A stretch of 64,000 nucleotides of DNA, taken from NCBI RefSeq assembly GCF_024679095.1, contig NC_066515.1, forward strand, positions 23,169,717-23,233,716, given 5' to 3'. Positions 26,881-37,324 of the stretch are shown here, one piece after another. The translations under genes were made by a program, and so were the position numbers. The notes under the pieces were generated by a model. The model made no database searches, was not told the DNA's origin, and saw only the letters and a program-made list of their open reading frames with translations. Origin of the DNA: Eriocheir sinensis (lineage: Eukaryota > Arthropoda > Malacostraca > Decapoda > Varunidae). How positions within the stretch are numbered: the stretch's first letter is position 1; each line of letters starts with the position of its first letter.

Positions 26881-27164
26881 CTGCTGACGCCATAACCATT
26901 TTTCTCTTCTGTTGTCGTCCTTGTTGTCGCTTTGTTTTTCCGTGTTGCCTCCCGCGGCCAGCAATGTTTGTTGGTTCCTCTGTGATGGACGCCGCGTGTT
27001 CAGCGTTGTGGAATCATCGTGTTCTTGTGTTGACGTCCTCCTTTTTCGGCGTCTGTCTTGTACGTGTGAATACTGTGCTGCTTCGGTAGTCTGCCCATGG
27101 TCTTCACGATGTTGCCATTCTTGCCATTTAAGCTCTTATTTTCCTTTCTGCCAAGTTTAATTTT

Positions 27165-27475
27165 CCTTTACGGTTACATTTCTCCGTTTTTTTTTTTTTC
27201 ATTTTTTCACTGCATGGCGGGTTTCGTTTGTCACCACTTGCTATTTTATCCCTAGCTTTTTTTTTATGTTGGTTTTAATTTTCTTTTACGGTTTCATTTT
27301 TGCGTTTTTCCTTTTTTCACTGCAAGGCGGGTCTCGTTTGTCACCACTTGCTATTTTATCTCTACCCTTTTTCTGTTGGTTTTAATTTTCTTTTAAGGTT
27401 TCAATTTCATGTTTTTTTCCCTTTTTTACTGCATGGCGGGTTTCGTTTAAGCGCCGCGTTTGTCACCGCTCCGCG
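27165..27475 (+). repeat. 110 bp tandem repeat, ~2.7 copies
   Basis: TGCATGGCGGGTTTCGTTTG occurs at 27211, with copies at 27321 and about 27430. The body TCACCACTTGCTATTTTATC and GGTTTTAATTTTCTTTTA is shared. Confidence 0.88.
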
Positions 27476-27774
27476 CATCACTCCGAGTTATGGCGGGAAA
27501 ATTCGCTGTTTTTACCTTTCTTTGCGACTGGTTTGCACGAGGCTCCTGCTAGTTGGGGTTGTTTACGGTGACAGTGGAGGCGGGGATGAAGGCGGAAGAG
27601 GAGGTGGGGATGAAGGCGGAAAAGGGGGGCGGATGAGAAGGTGGCGTTGCAGAGGTGGAGGGCGGCGAGAGGCTGGAAGCTGTTATAAAAAGGCAACTGG
27701 AGGCTACTAAGGAAGGAAAGGCGATGATCATGAGGAAGTAAAGATAAAAGAAAAGGGCGACTGGGCGGACGGCG

Positions 27775-28090
27775 CAGAAAGAACGGATGCTGGGGGCGTG
27801 GGAGAACAGATCCTGGTGATGCGAGAGTGGAAATGAAAATAAAAAGATGGTATTTACTGAGAGAAAAACACAAAAAAACTAATTATCAATATACTTATAG
27901 AGCCCAAACGTGCCCAACCCACCAGCCAGCGGGGAAAGAACGGATGCTGGGGGCGTGGCAGAACAGATCCTGGTGATGCGAGAGTGGAAATGAAAATAAA
28001 AAGATGGTATTTACTGAGAGAAAACCACAAAAAACTAATTATCCATATACTTATAGAGGCCAAACGTGCCCAACCCACCAGCCAGCCAGC
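27775..28090 (+). repeat. 157 bp tandem duplication, nearly identical copies
   Basis: GAACGGATGCTGGGGGCGTG starts at 27781 and again at 27938. The copies differ at only a few bases through AACCCACCAGCCAGC, so the duplication is young. Confidence 0.95.
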
Positions 28091-28389
28091 CAGCTAGCCA
28101 GACAGATAGATAAATAGACGGAGGCAGACAGATAGGCATTTTTTATAGTGATGTGAATGAAAAAACGAAAAAACAAATGGTGATGTGAGTGTGATGTGTG
28201 TACAAAGGAAATGGCAGTTGAGAAGGATGTTTGTAGTGACGTTATGGAAGTGAGGAGATAAGAAAGTGTGGTATAAGAGAGAAAATGGGTTGTTAAGAGA
28301 GATATATAGATGATGAAAGAAAGAATGGAAGAAGGGAGGAAAGAAAAACACTGCACCACAATTCCAGTAAAGAAAACCTAACCACCACT

Positions 28390-28391
<2 letters not shown>

Positions 28392-28468
<77 letters not shown>
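28392..28468. repeat. (CA)n microsatellite
   Basis: A perfect CA run of about 76 bp. Confidence 0.98.
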
Positions 28469-28470
<2 letters not shown>

Positions 28471-28524
28471 GGAATGAAGCCATCACACACACGACGAGAA
28501 GAAAAAGATAGAACCGAGAAGAGG

Positions 28525-28592
28525 AGGAGGAGGAGGAGGAGGAAAAAGATGTAGAAAACCAGACGCGCAACATCTTTAACTTGTAGTAATGG

Positions 28593-28640
<48 letters not shown>

Positions 28641-29570
28641 GGAGGAAAACTGTTATCGGGGTCGAGGTTGTGGCTCCTTTGTGTATTCGGAGGAGGAGGA
28701 GGAGGAGGAGGAGGAGGAGTGCATGAAGGAGGAGGTGTAGGCAGGGAGTTGGAGGAGCGTAGGAGGAAGGAGGACAAGAGGAGGAAAAGTGTACGGAGGA
28801 AGAGGAGGAGGAGGAGGAGGAGGAAGGGTGGATGAAGGAATGGAAGAGTGAAGGAGGAAGGAAACAAAGAATGAGGAAGTGAAGGAGGAGGAGAAAGAGG
28901 AGATGGAGGAACAGAAAAAGAGCAGAAAAAGATGAAGAGGAGGAGGAAGAGGAGGAAGAAGAGCAATAGGAGGTTGTGGAAGAAGAGGAAAAAAAGAGTA
29001 GCAGGTGGAGGAGGAGGGGGAGGTGGAGGAGGAGAAATGTTGGTATGAGGAGGAGGAAATGTTCCAGTGGCGAACAATGTTTCTGGAGGAGGAGGAGGAG
29101 GAGGAGGAGGAGGAGTAAAAAAAAAAAAGAGATGGTGGAGAAAAGATAAACAGAGAAGCAGAAGAAGAAGTAAACAAAAGGAGTGGAGGAGGAGGAAGAG
29201 GAGGAAGATGCGAAGTGGAAAGAGAAGGTGGAGAAGGAGAAAAATGAGGAGAAAAAAAACATGTAAGAACCAGAAGGAAAGAAGGAAAAGTGGGTGAAGA
29301 AGTAGTAAAAAAAAAAAGCATGAAGAACGGACGAAAAGAAGGAAAAAATTGGACTGGAGAAAGAGAGGAATGAATGGCGGTGGAGTAGGTGGAGAAGTAG
29401 GTGAAGGAATAAGTGAAAGAGGAAGGAGGAGGTGGAGGAGATGGAGAAGCACTGCGCAGGAGGCCAAGGGAGGAAGAGAGATCAAGACGGAGCAGGTGTG
29501 GGAGACGAAGGTAAGAGGAATGGGCCTGGAGGAAGGGGAAAAAAAGAGGAGGAAATAACGAAGAGTGGCT
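28525..29570. repeat. (GGA)n-dominated purine block with (GA)n
   Basis: Plus-strand purine tract with many (GGA)n runs (for example 28688-28719, 28799-28826 and 29084-29114) and a GA run at 28597-28635. Minus-strand frames of up to 365 residues are serine/leucine/proline-only by-products. Confidence 0.9.
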
Positions 29571-29587
29571 GTGTTACCGGAGAGACA

Positions 29588-29645
29588 GGAAGGGAGGAAA
29601 GGGGGGCGAGAAGGGGGCGAGAAGGGGGCGAGAAGGGGGCGAGGG
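29588..29645 (+). repeat. 12 bp G-rich minisatellite, 4 copies
   Basis: GGGGGCGAGAAG is repeated in tandem. Each unit supplies a G5 run, so the tract meets the sequence criteria for a G-quadruplex. Confidence 0.9.
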
Positions 29646-29759
29646 GTTCAGTTTGTCCCATCGCCCCAAGCCCCCTCCGCCTCACTTACCAAGAAAACAG
29701 TTTATCCTCCACATTACCAAAGCTTTTAACCGCCCGGCCCCTAATAATGTGAGAAACAT

Positions 29760-30165
29760 GAGCTGGTGCTGGTGATGGTGGTGGTGGTGGTGGTGTGGTG
29801 GGGATGGTAGGAATAGTGGTAGTAGTAGTAGTAGTTCTTGTGGTAGTGGTGGTGGGCGTTGCGTTGGTGTTTTAGTTGTTGTTGGTGGTGGTGGTTGTGG
29901 TAGTACTGGTGGTAGTGGTGGTGATAAGTGTTGTTGGTTGCTGTGGTGGTGGTTGCGGCGTTGGTGTTGGTGGTAGGCGTTGTTAGTTGAGATGATGGTG
30001 GAGGTGGTTGTGGGGGTAGTGGTGGTGATGGTGGTGGTGAAGAGTAGTAATAACAGTAGTGGTGGTGGCGGTAATAATGGTGGTAGTGCTGGTAGGTGTT
30101 GTCGGTTGCAGTGGTGGTAGTGAGAGTAGACATGGTGGTGGTGGTGGTGGTGGTGGTAGAAATTA
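29760..30165. repeat. (GGT)n-rich block, ~400 bp
   Basis: GGT, AGT and GTT triplets in varying order with occasional GCG-containing interruptions. The histidine/threonine-rich minus-strand frames are by-products. Confidence 0.92.
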
Positions 30166-30539
30166 TGACCGTGATAGTTGCGGAGACATTTTTTTTCCAC
30201 ACTCGCAAAGTTAATATTCCCTCAAAGAAAATAATTATCTCACTTCTTCCCCTCTTCACTTCCCGTTTTCCCTCAAAAAGAAAAAAAAGAAGACTTCCAA
30301 CCATCCAACGATAACATTACACGCATTTTCTTTTAAACTTCCCACGAAAAAAGAAAGAAAACCTTACGTGTAATTTCCTTTCTCCGTTTTCTTCAAGTGG
30401 GAAAAGAAATCCTCCAGAGACGACATTTTAAATATTTCTTTGCGGAGACGCGATGCACTGCGGCAAGAGAGCTTCCCTTGGGGTGGGCGGACGCTTCAAA
30501 AGATCCAGGCACTTCAAAAACGGGGTGCGGGAGGCGGGG

Positions 30540-30735
30540 AACGAGAGACGAGACGGGGACGGGGCCAGGAAGGGGCATTGCAGGGGGGAGAGGGGCGGAG
30601 TAGGGCGGAATGGGACTAGGCAAGGAGAGGGGGGCGGGAGAGTGCAAGGCAGAGAGAGGGGGAATGGGACTAGGCAAGGAGAAAGGGCGGGATAGTGCAA
30701 GGCAGAGAGGGGCGAGAGAGAGAGGGGCGGGAAAG
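30540..30735 (+). repeat. G-rich repeat with a 54 bp duplicated unit
   Basis: GGGACTAGGCAAGGAGA starts near 30611 and 30665, followed in both copies by GGGCGGGA(G/T)AGTGCAAGG. Confidence 0.85.
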
Positions 30736-31354
30736 AGAAAGAGAGAGGAACTAGACGGAGAAAGACGTGGTAGGGATTAGTCTGGCTGCGTGATGCTTCG
30801 TGAGGAGACGTGAGGAAAGAGAAAAGACTGGGAGGCTGAAAGAGGAGACGAAGAGTGGGCGACGAGGGAGAGGAGAAGGGAAGGAGGGAAGATGAGGAGA
30901 TGGCTGGTGAAGGAAAGGAATCGTCTGGGAATAGGTCGTGAAGAATCGTAGAGAGGGAGGAGGAGTAGGAGAGGGGGAAAAGATGGGTGGGAAATGAAGA
31001 ACTGGACCGGACTGGACTGGACGGAGAGGCTTAATTGGACGATGTTAAGAGGAAGAGGCTGCGTTGGATGGGACTCGACTTTATGGGAGTAGGATGAGAT
31101 TGACTGGCAGTGGACTTGAGGTGAGGCCGAGAAAACTGGCTGCGACTGGACGGGGCTGGAACAAGACTAAAGAAGATAAACTAAACAAATATAGAGATGA
31201 AAAATAAACTTACTACTGAACCAGACTGAAGCAAGGATAAGGTGAGACGGGTCTATACTAAATCATACAAATAGAAAAGGACTAAATTGGAAACGGATTA
31301 AACAGAAAAACGCTAAAACTTTAAATACATCACATTGGGACATGGCGAATTCGG

Positions 31355-31385
31355 AGCCTTGCACAATCTAACCTAACCTAACCAA
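31355..31385 (+). repeat. Short (CCTAA)3 telomere-like tract
   Basis: CTAACCTAACCTAACC matches the arthropod telomeric repeat (TTAGG)n on the opposite strand. Three units is too short to be more than suggestive. Confidence 0.3.
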
Positions 31386-31439
31386 ACAACTCCTCAGGTT
31401 TCTCTGCTCCCGTACAATAAGTCACAAATACAAAGAAAG

Positions 31440-31690
31440 TAACATATCTAAACTAAACCTGGAGCAGACTGGAATACAAGGAAGACCCCAACTAGACCAT
31501 CCCAAACAGAAACCAGTAAAGGGAAGGAGACCAGAAGCGGGAAGGAGATAAGAAAATAAGTCACGGATACTAAAAAGGAACAACCCAAAGCTAAACAAAC
31601 CCTGGAGAAGACAAAACAAGAAGAAAGAAACCCAGTGGACCAACCCAAACAGAAACCACTAACGGGAAAGAGACCAAAACTGGGACAAGG
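31440..31690 (+). repeat. 143 bp tandem duplication
   Basis: CCCAAACAGAAACCA(G/C)TAA starts at 31501 and 31644, with the preceding CTAAACAAACCCTGGAG-type segment also shared. The copies are moderately diverged. Confidence 0.85.
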
Positions 31691-31795
31691 AGGGGGGGGG
31701 GGCAAGAAGGAAGAGAAGGGGGAGAGGAGGGGGAGGGGAGACAGGGGTGAGAGGGGGAGCAAGGGGGCGGAGAAGGGGGCGGAAATAGGAAAGTC
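31690..31795 (+). repeat. G-rich tract with multiple G4-G12 runs
   Basis: Contains a G run of about 12 followed by repeated GGGGG(A/C)G units; predicted quadruplex-forming by sequence. Confidence 0.8.
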
Positions 31796-31796
31796 T

Positions 31797-31965
31797 CGGA
31801 TACAAAAGATTCCATCCACAAATTCCAAGCGGAGCCGGGATCGTTCGGAGTATAATCTTGGCGACTCCATTAACCGGGATATAATGCTCGTTTTCTAATT
31901 ATCCAAGTCGTTTGCGGCGAGGAGACTCCTGCAGGATGCCCCACTGACCCGGGCGACAGAAGGAG
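31797..31965. other. Short unique island with TAAT/ATTA motifs
   Basis: Complex sequence flanked by simple repeats. It contains CCATTAACCGG, TATAATG and TCTAATTATCC within about 50 bp. Islands like this are candidate conserved non-coding elements, but conservation cannot be judged from one sequence. Confidence 0.25.
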
Positions 31966-32019
31966 CGAAGGAGCAGAGAGGAGGAGCAGGAAGGAAAGAA
32001 GGAAAAGAAGGGAGGATGT

Positions 32020-32095
32020 GCACGGTGGAGGCTGAGCGGGTTCGAATATCGACATGGTGACTGGACGGAGCATTGGGTTCGAGTCCGTTTGATGA
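32020..32095 (+). other. tRNA-like (SINE head) fragment
   Basis: GGTTCGAGTCC at 32076-32086 is a perfect B-box match (GGTTCGANNCC). No convincing A box lies at tRNA spacing. A (CCCTCT)n tract starts right after it. Confidence 0.35.
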
Positions 32096-32190
32096 TTCCC
32101 TCTTTCCCCTCTCCCTCTCTCTCCCTCCCACTCTCCCTTTCCCTCTCTCTCTCTCTCCCTCCCTCTCTCCCTCTCTCTCTCTCTCTCAAC
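32096..32190. repeat. (CCCTCT)n and (CT)n tract
   Basis: Degenerate CT-rich microsatellite directly downstream of the B-box fragment. Confidence 0.9.
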
Positions 32191-32369
32191 AATACGGAAT
32201 AGAGCCACAGAAGGTAAACACAGACTCATAAAGCGACAGAATGAGAGCAAAATGACAAAAGAGACAGTCGAGTGCTGCCCCGCCACACAACACGGCGTAA
32301 TAAACTCTCATTCAACATCATTTTTCACGCCCCGAACGTCATTCCTTCCAGCAGATAACGAGGAAAAGG

Positions 32370-32620
32370 TGGAAAGCTCGTCACCACCACAACTACCACC
32401 AACACCACCAACAACAACAACACCAAAATAAGCACTACCACTACTGCTACCACTACCACCAACACAACACCAAATCAACAATACTATCAACCCGCCCCCC
32501 ATCATCATCACCACCACTAACACTACCACTACTACCATCAACACCAACACCAGAACATGAACAATACTACCACCACCACCACCACCACCACGACCAGTAA
32601 CACAACCACCACGACAACAA
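32370..32620. repeat. (ACC)n-rich block
   Basis: ACC, AAC and ACT triplets for about 250 bp, including a perfect (ACC)n at about 32568-32591. Confidence 0.92.
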
Positions 32621-32732
32621 CGCTAACGAGAAATATGAGCTATTAAAAAAGACGTAAAATAATTTAGTTCAACCAAATGCACAACACAATTAGAATCACT
32701 CGTATAAAGAGACATAATAAGAAAAAAATATT

Positions 32733-32807
32733 AGCAAAAGGAAAAATATACCATACGCTGCCTTCATGGATTTAGAAAAAGCTTATGATAGAGTAGATTG
32801 GCTGGCA
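32733..32807 (+). pseudogene. LINE reverse-transcriptase fragment
   Basis: The translation contains IPYAAFMDLEKAYDRVDW, the characteristic block of non-LTR retrotransposon reverse transcriptases that includes the first catalytic aspartate (the FxDLxKAYDxV motif). About 25 codons are readable. The frame then runs into a T-rich tract and family B sequence, so the rest of the domain is missing. This is a dead fragment. The clade cannot be assigned from one motif. Confidence 0.8.
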
Positions 32808-32824
32808 TTTTTTTTCTATTTTAT

Positions 32825-32995
32825 TTTCGCCCTTGAACAATATTTTTTTTACGGGAAGGGAGACAGCTCAAAGCAAATACAAAAACAACAACAACAACAA
32901 CAACAAAATGTAACCTACTATACGCTAGGATTCCAAACAAAAGCAAAAAAAAAGAACGAGAGGTCAAAGAAGGTCAAATTTCAAGCTACTTCCTT
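32825..32995 (+). mobile_element. Dispersed repeat family B, copy 2
   Basis: TTTTTTTACGGGAAGGGAGA followed by CAGCTCAAAGCA matches the core of the copy at 14440-14605. An (AAC)n run and A-rich sequence follow. It starts immediately after the reverse-transcriptase fragment, as if inserted into it. Confidence 0.5.
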
Positions 32996-33322
32996 TACTG
33001 AAAAAAAAAATCATAAAAACAAACAAATTCAGCTTAACAAAACGCATAACAAAAAATTAGTCATCACACGAAACGAATCCTAACAAAAGAACATCATGAG
33101 CGGGAATCGAAGGGGGGAGCGTCAGTCAGTTACCGTCCAGCACCCGCGCCAACACCACCGCCGCCGCGTCCTTTCAAGAGCGGCTGACGAAGGGGACAAA
33201 GGGCGCCGTCAAGAGTGTAAAGGACGGCCGAGTAAGGAGGCGCGGAGGACGGTCGGCTCCCTTCACCACGACCTCGGACAATGAAGGTTAAAGAGATCCT
33301 CGTAGGTCGCGAGTTTCGATCT

Positions 33323-33575
<253 letters not shown>

Positions 33576-34139
33576 TTCCTCCACCTATAAGCATTCTTTC
33601 TCCTTATATCACATCCCGAGGTCTCCCAAGAAATGCCTCCATCCCTCACACATCACCCTCCCTCCTCCTCCTCCTCCTCTTCCTCCTCCTCCTTCTCATA
33701 CTCGTCTTCCTCCTCTTTCTTGCTCTCCTTCCTCAGCACACGAAGAGCAAACGAGCTTATGAGAGTGCAAAAGTTAGAACGAAATGTATTTGTTTTCACA
33801 TAAGCGCCAGACTTAGTGGGTAGCCATTGCTCTCTCTCTCTCCCTCTCCCTCTCCCCCCCACTCTCTCTCTGGCTAAGATTTGTTATGGCGTTGTGTCAG
33901 GCGTTTTATAGTGAGTCTTCCTCCGCGTGGATTAATCTATCTCCCCTTTTCTCCTCTTTGCAGATCGTGAGGGGGAGACCAAGGAGGGAACAGGAGGAAG
34001 GAACGCGAGGGAGGAAGGGAAGGGAAGTGATGGAGCAGCTGACACGGGGCTCCTCCTCCCTCCTCCCTCCTCTTCGCTGACAGGGAGAGGAAAAGTGAGG
34101 TTCTGGAAGAGAAGTGGGAGATGAATTGGGTCACTGAGG

Positions 34140-34620
34140 GAGAAACGTGCGTGTGTGTAAGGAGGAAGAGGAGGAGGAGGAGGAGGAAGAGGAGGAGAGA
34201 TAGGGATGGGAAGTGTAAAGGGAGGCAATGGATGGAGAGGAGGGGGTAGTGGGGGTTACTTTAATATATATTGTGAGGGTATTGAAGGGCAGAGAGTGAG
34301 GGAGTGTGTATTAGTGTTGGTATGAGTGGGAAGGAGATAGGAGACTGTGAAGGGACTGGAATTATGAGGAAGAGGAGAAGGAGGAGAGTTAGGGAAGGGA
34401 AATGTAAAGGGAGGCAATTGATGAAGTGTATATGTTAGGAGAGAAGTGCGTAGAAGGGCTTACTGAACTAGATATCGTGAGGGTATTGAAAGGCAGAGAG
34501 TGAGCGAGTGTGTATTAGTGTTGGTATGAGTGTGATGGACATAGGAGGCTGTGAAGGGACTGGAACTATTAAGGAAAGGGAGAGGAGAGGTGAGGAACAG
34601 AAAGGGGTAAAGGTATTCAT
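34140..34620 (+). repeat. ~205 bp tandem duplication in purine-rich DNA
   Basis: GTGAGGGTATTGAA(G/A)GGCAG starts at about 34273 and 34478. Both copies continue through GTGTGTATTAGTGTTGGTAT and CTGTGAAGGGACTGGAA. A GGA block lies at 34160-34200. Confidence 0.85.
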
Positions 34621-35189
34621 AAGAGAAGAGGGAAAGGAAGATGTAGATGAGGAACAAAGGATAAGAAAGGATAGAAGGAAGGAAGAAAGACCGTGTGAGG
34701 AATAGAGGAAGTGAAGAAAGCCAGGAAAGAAGAGTGACAGCGAGTGAGGGAGAGTAGGGTGAGGGAGAAACATATAGAAAGGTGGAACTTCTGAGAGTGT
34801 AAGGGAGAGCTAAGAGTGACAATAAGGGCTGAGAGATTGACATAGGCGAGAACAGTGACGTAGGAGACAAGAGGGCGATATTGAAGCTGACAAAGACGAT
34901 GTATGTGAAGGGGAGAGGAATGTGAAGCATATATGAATGGCGGTGAGTAAGGAAGATCAATAGAGAAAGACGGAGGCTGGGTGATGAATGAGGGGCGGAC
35001 GGGGCGAGGAGGAAGTGTATGAGGTGGAGCCAGTCGTGTGGAAGGAGCCGCCGTGATGTATGAGAACTAAAACAGAAGAAACGAGGCATGAGGAGCAAAT
35101 GAGGCGTGAGGCTTCCCAATAACCTTCCTTCCTCTCCTGGTGACCTTCGCTGGAGGGGGGAGAGAGGGTGGGTCAAGGTTAACGAGGCC

Positions 35190-35620
35190 CCATTACGTAG
35201 AACACAGGTAGCGTTATCACCTGTCCACCTGTCCAAGATTTACCGTCGCCAGGTAATCAAAGGTGTTCCCGAGGTTCCCATACTCCGTTATCTTTCAGTA
35301 GTGCGCGTAAGGTATTCACGTTAACACAGAAAATAAGCCACGCCCAATTAAGCCCGGTATCTACCAATCAGATTTAGCCTTTCGCAGCATCCGCCGTATT
35401 GGAAAGGGGCGTGGCTAGATTGCGGATTGGCCAATGATATACGCTTAACAGAAAAGGGGGAGGGGCTTGTTTCCGCCTCTAATGTGAACGGAGTGTAGTA
35501 CAAACAAACAGCGTTCTCACCTGTCCACCTGAAAACTCAACTCTCGCCAGGTGTTCCGAAGTCCCCCCGAAGTTACCCTCTCCCGTTTTCGTTTCAGTAG
35601 TGCCCAAGTGATGCCCAGGT
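35190..35620 (+). repeat. Diverged direct duplication (~303 bp apart) carrying E-boxes
   Basis: Copy 1 (about 35194-35310) and copy 2 (about 35496-35610) share, in order, GCGTT(A/C)TCACCTGTCCACCTG, CTC/CGTCGCCAGGT, GTTCC, a CCGTT segment and TTTCAGTAGTG. The block between them is the CCAAT cluster. Each copy carries two CACCTG E-boxes. Copy 2 adds CAGGTG after CTCGCC and another at about 35616. Confidence 0.85.
35340..35475 (+). promoter_or_regulatory. CCAAT-box cluster, likely promoter of the downstream gene
   Basis: CCAAT or its complement ATTGG occurs at 35344-35348, 35364-35368, 35398-35402, 35426-35430 and 35431-35435: five in 92 bp. GGGGCGTGGC and GGGGGAGGGGC, which resemble GC/KLF boxes, are interspersed. 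CCAAT boxes bind NF-Y in animals. I see no TATA box near the gene start. TCAGT initiator-like motifs occur at 35594 and 35849, but the transcription start is not established. Confidence 0.5.
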
Positions 35621-35779
35621 GACAGGCGTGGCGCAGGACCCTTGTGCTCTGAGCGTGGCACAAACGCCGCCAGCCGTGACGCCCCAGGTCTCGGCGGTGC
35701 GGGTGAAGGCGGCGGAGTGTCACGTGCTTTCAGGAGAGTAGCCACCACGACCTTTCCAAACCGAACCTCTTGGAAACGA

Positions 35780-36114
35780 CCCTCTTGGAATACAAACAAA
35801 GCCGGTGTGTGAGTTTGTGCGTGTGCGTGTGTCGTTCTCGGTGCTGAGTCAGTGTGTTGTTCGGTGCTGCAGTGCTTCAGAAGTGCTGTGAGTCATCCAT
35901 CAGCCACATAAGGAGTGAGTCGTGGGTGCGTGTGGTTGCTCCAAATCCACCACCACCTACACCACCAACACTACCACCTCGAGCTCATCTCAACCCCGCG
36001 AGCCAAGTTTCAGCATCGGCAACACCAGCATCACCACCATCGCTAGCATCATCAGCATCCGGGGAGTGATAGTGCCGAACTCAGCACCGCCGCCACAGCA
36101 CACCAGCACTCACC
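35780..36114 (+). other. Probable 5' untranslated region
   Basis: Sequence leading up to the first coding ATG. It holds GT-rich and CACCA/CAGCA-rich stretches and a TCAGT initiator-like motif at 35849-35853. Several short upstream ATGs are present (for example 35854 and 35922), which could lower translation. The 5' boundary is a guess. Confidence 0.4.
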
Positions 36115-36196
36115 ATGGCGCCGGGCAAGCACCTCCGCAAGCCTGTGTGCTCGGAGTACATTCGCAGACACAGCTTCCAGTCAGGAGGATTCTTCG
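36115..36196 (+). CDS. First coding exon of an unidentified gene (5' partial gene)
   Basis: An 82-nt coding segment opens at ATG 36115 in the context CACCATGG, a full Kozak match, and ends at 36196 before GTGAGT, a consensus splice donor, in phase 1. It encodes 27 residues beginning MAPGKHLRKPVCSEYIRR and ending with a Ser-Gly-Gly-Phe-Phe stretch: basic, with no signal peptide and no recognised domain. Codons are GC-ending (GCG, CCG, GGC, AAG, CAC, CTC), unlike the surrounding low-complexity DNA. Upstream lie the CCAAT cluster and E-boxes. Downstream I could not find a convincing second exon, so the first intron probably extends beyond the window. The start is chosen for Kozak context and the clean donor. 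The product is unknown. Confidence 0.65.
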
Positions 36197-36835
36197 GTGA
36201 GTGCTCAAACCCCCTCTGGAACCTGTCTTATTCCTGTATACTTATTGATGTTTCCTGGGGCTCTACATTTTGAGGGGGGTCCTGAGGTTCTATTCCAGTT
36301 GCTATTTTCTTTCTTGACGTTCTTTTTTCTTGGGGTCTTGATTCCTGGGTTCTATATTTGTTGGGGTTCTTGTTTTTCTTAAGGTTCTATTCCAGTTCTT
36401 GTTATTCTTAGTGGGGTTTTTTCTGCGGTCTTTCTTCCCGGGGCCTATATGTCTTGGGGTTCTTGTTCAGGGTTCTAATTTCCTGAGGTTCTTTGTTTCC
36501 CGGGGCTACTTTTTCTTGGTGTTCTTATATCCTGGGTTCTATATTTCCAGGTCTCCTCTTTCTTGTGGTTTTGATTTCCCGAGTTTCTCAAATTTCTGGG
36601 GTTCCTATTTCTTGCGGTTTCCTATTTCTTGCAGTTCATACTTTCGGGAGCTTTTAACTTCCTTGCTCTTTATTTCTGGCAGTTCTAATCTACTGTTGTA
36701 ATTTCCTTGGCTTCTTTGTTTTTTCCATTTCCAGTCCTTTTTCTGTAATTCCTTGTAATTATTTTTTTCTCGGTTTCGTAATTTCTACTTCTTGTTCTCT
36801 AAATCCTCGTAGTTTTTTTTTTCTGGTAAGCTATG
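36197..36835 (+). other. Start of first intron with TTGGGGTTCT-type degenerate repeats
   Basis: It begins with the GTGAGT donor. From about 36250 to 36700 irregular 15-25 bp units of TTCTTGGGGTTCT and CCTGGGGTTCTA recur. No exon was recognised. Confidence 0.6.
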
Positions 36836-37324
36836 AACCTACCTCAGTAAACCACATTAGAGTCAAATACCCATTCTTTGCTTTCCTTTTTATGGTCTCT
36901 AGAGGTAGTTTTTCAATAATCCCTTTTCTCTTTACCTCTTCTTTTTCCTTGTAATTCCAGCGTCAGCATCTTTTAGGGGACCCAGTTTTTATTAGCCACT
37001 ATGTCTGTCTTTCTCTCTCCCTGCAGCCTCGCGTCTTACTTCATCAGCGTTCTTTATCACCTTTGTTCTCTTTGTTCTTGTTCTCCTGCAGACGCTCCTT
37101 GCTGCACGCGGGTAATTCCTCCGCCCACGGCACTGTTTTCCGTGTACGCTGTCCCATAACTTCCTCTTCCCCTTGTCTCGGTGTTGCCCCTCCTGCGTCT
37201 CCCTCAAGGTGCTGCCCCCGTTTCAGAGCTTCCTTTGTTCCTACACTGTGCACTCCCTTGTAACGCGACCTTCCTTGCTTGCATGTGTGAGGTGAGGGTG
37301 TGATATCTCTCCTTTCGATTGTAT

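Noticed and set aside
28388..29485. 365-residue minus-strand frame
   Set aside because: Encoded by (GGA)n, (GA)n and (CA)n repeats. Overlapping frames of similar length occur in the other phases.
31355..31385. Interstitial telomere
   Set aside because: Only three CCTAA units, too short to separate from chance. Listed as a low-confidence repeat only.
33940..34080. Internal exon after TTTTCTCCTCTTTGCAG
   Set aside because: The acceptor-like sequence is followed by a purine-rich frame with low-complexity composition and a stop. There is no donor and no recognised domain.
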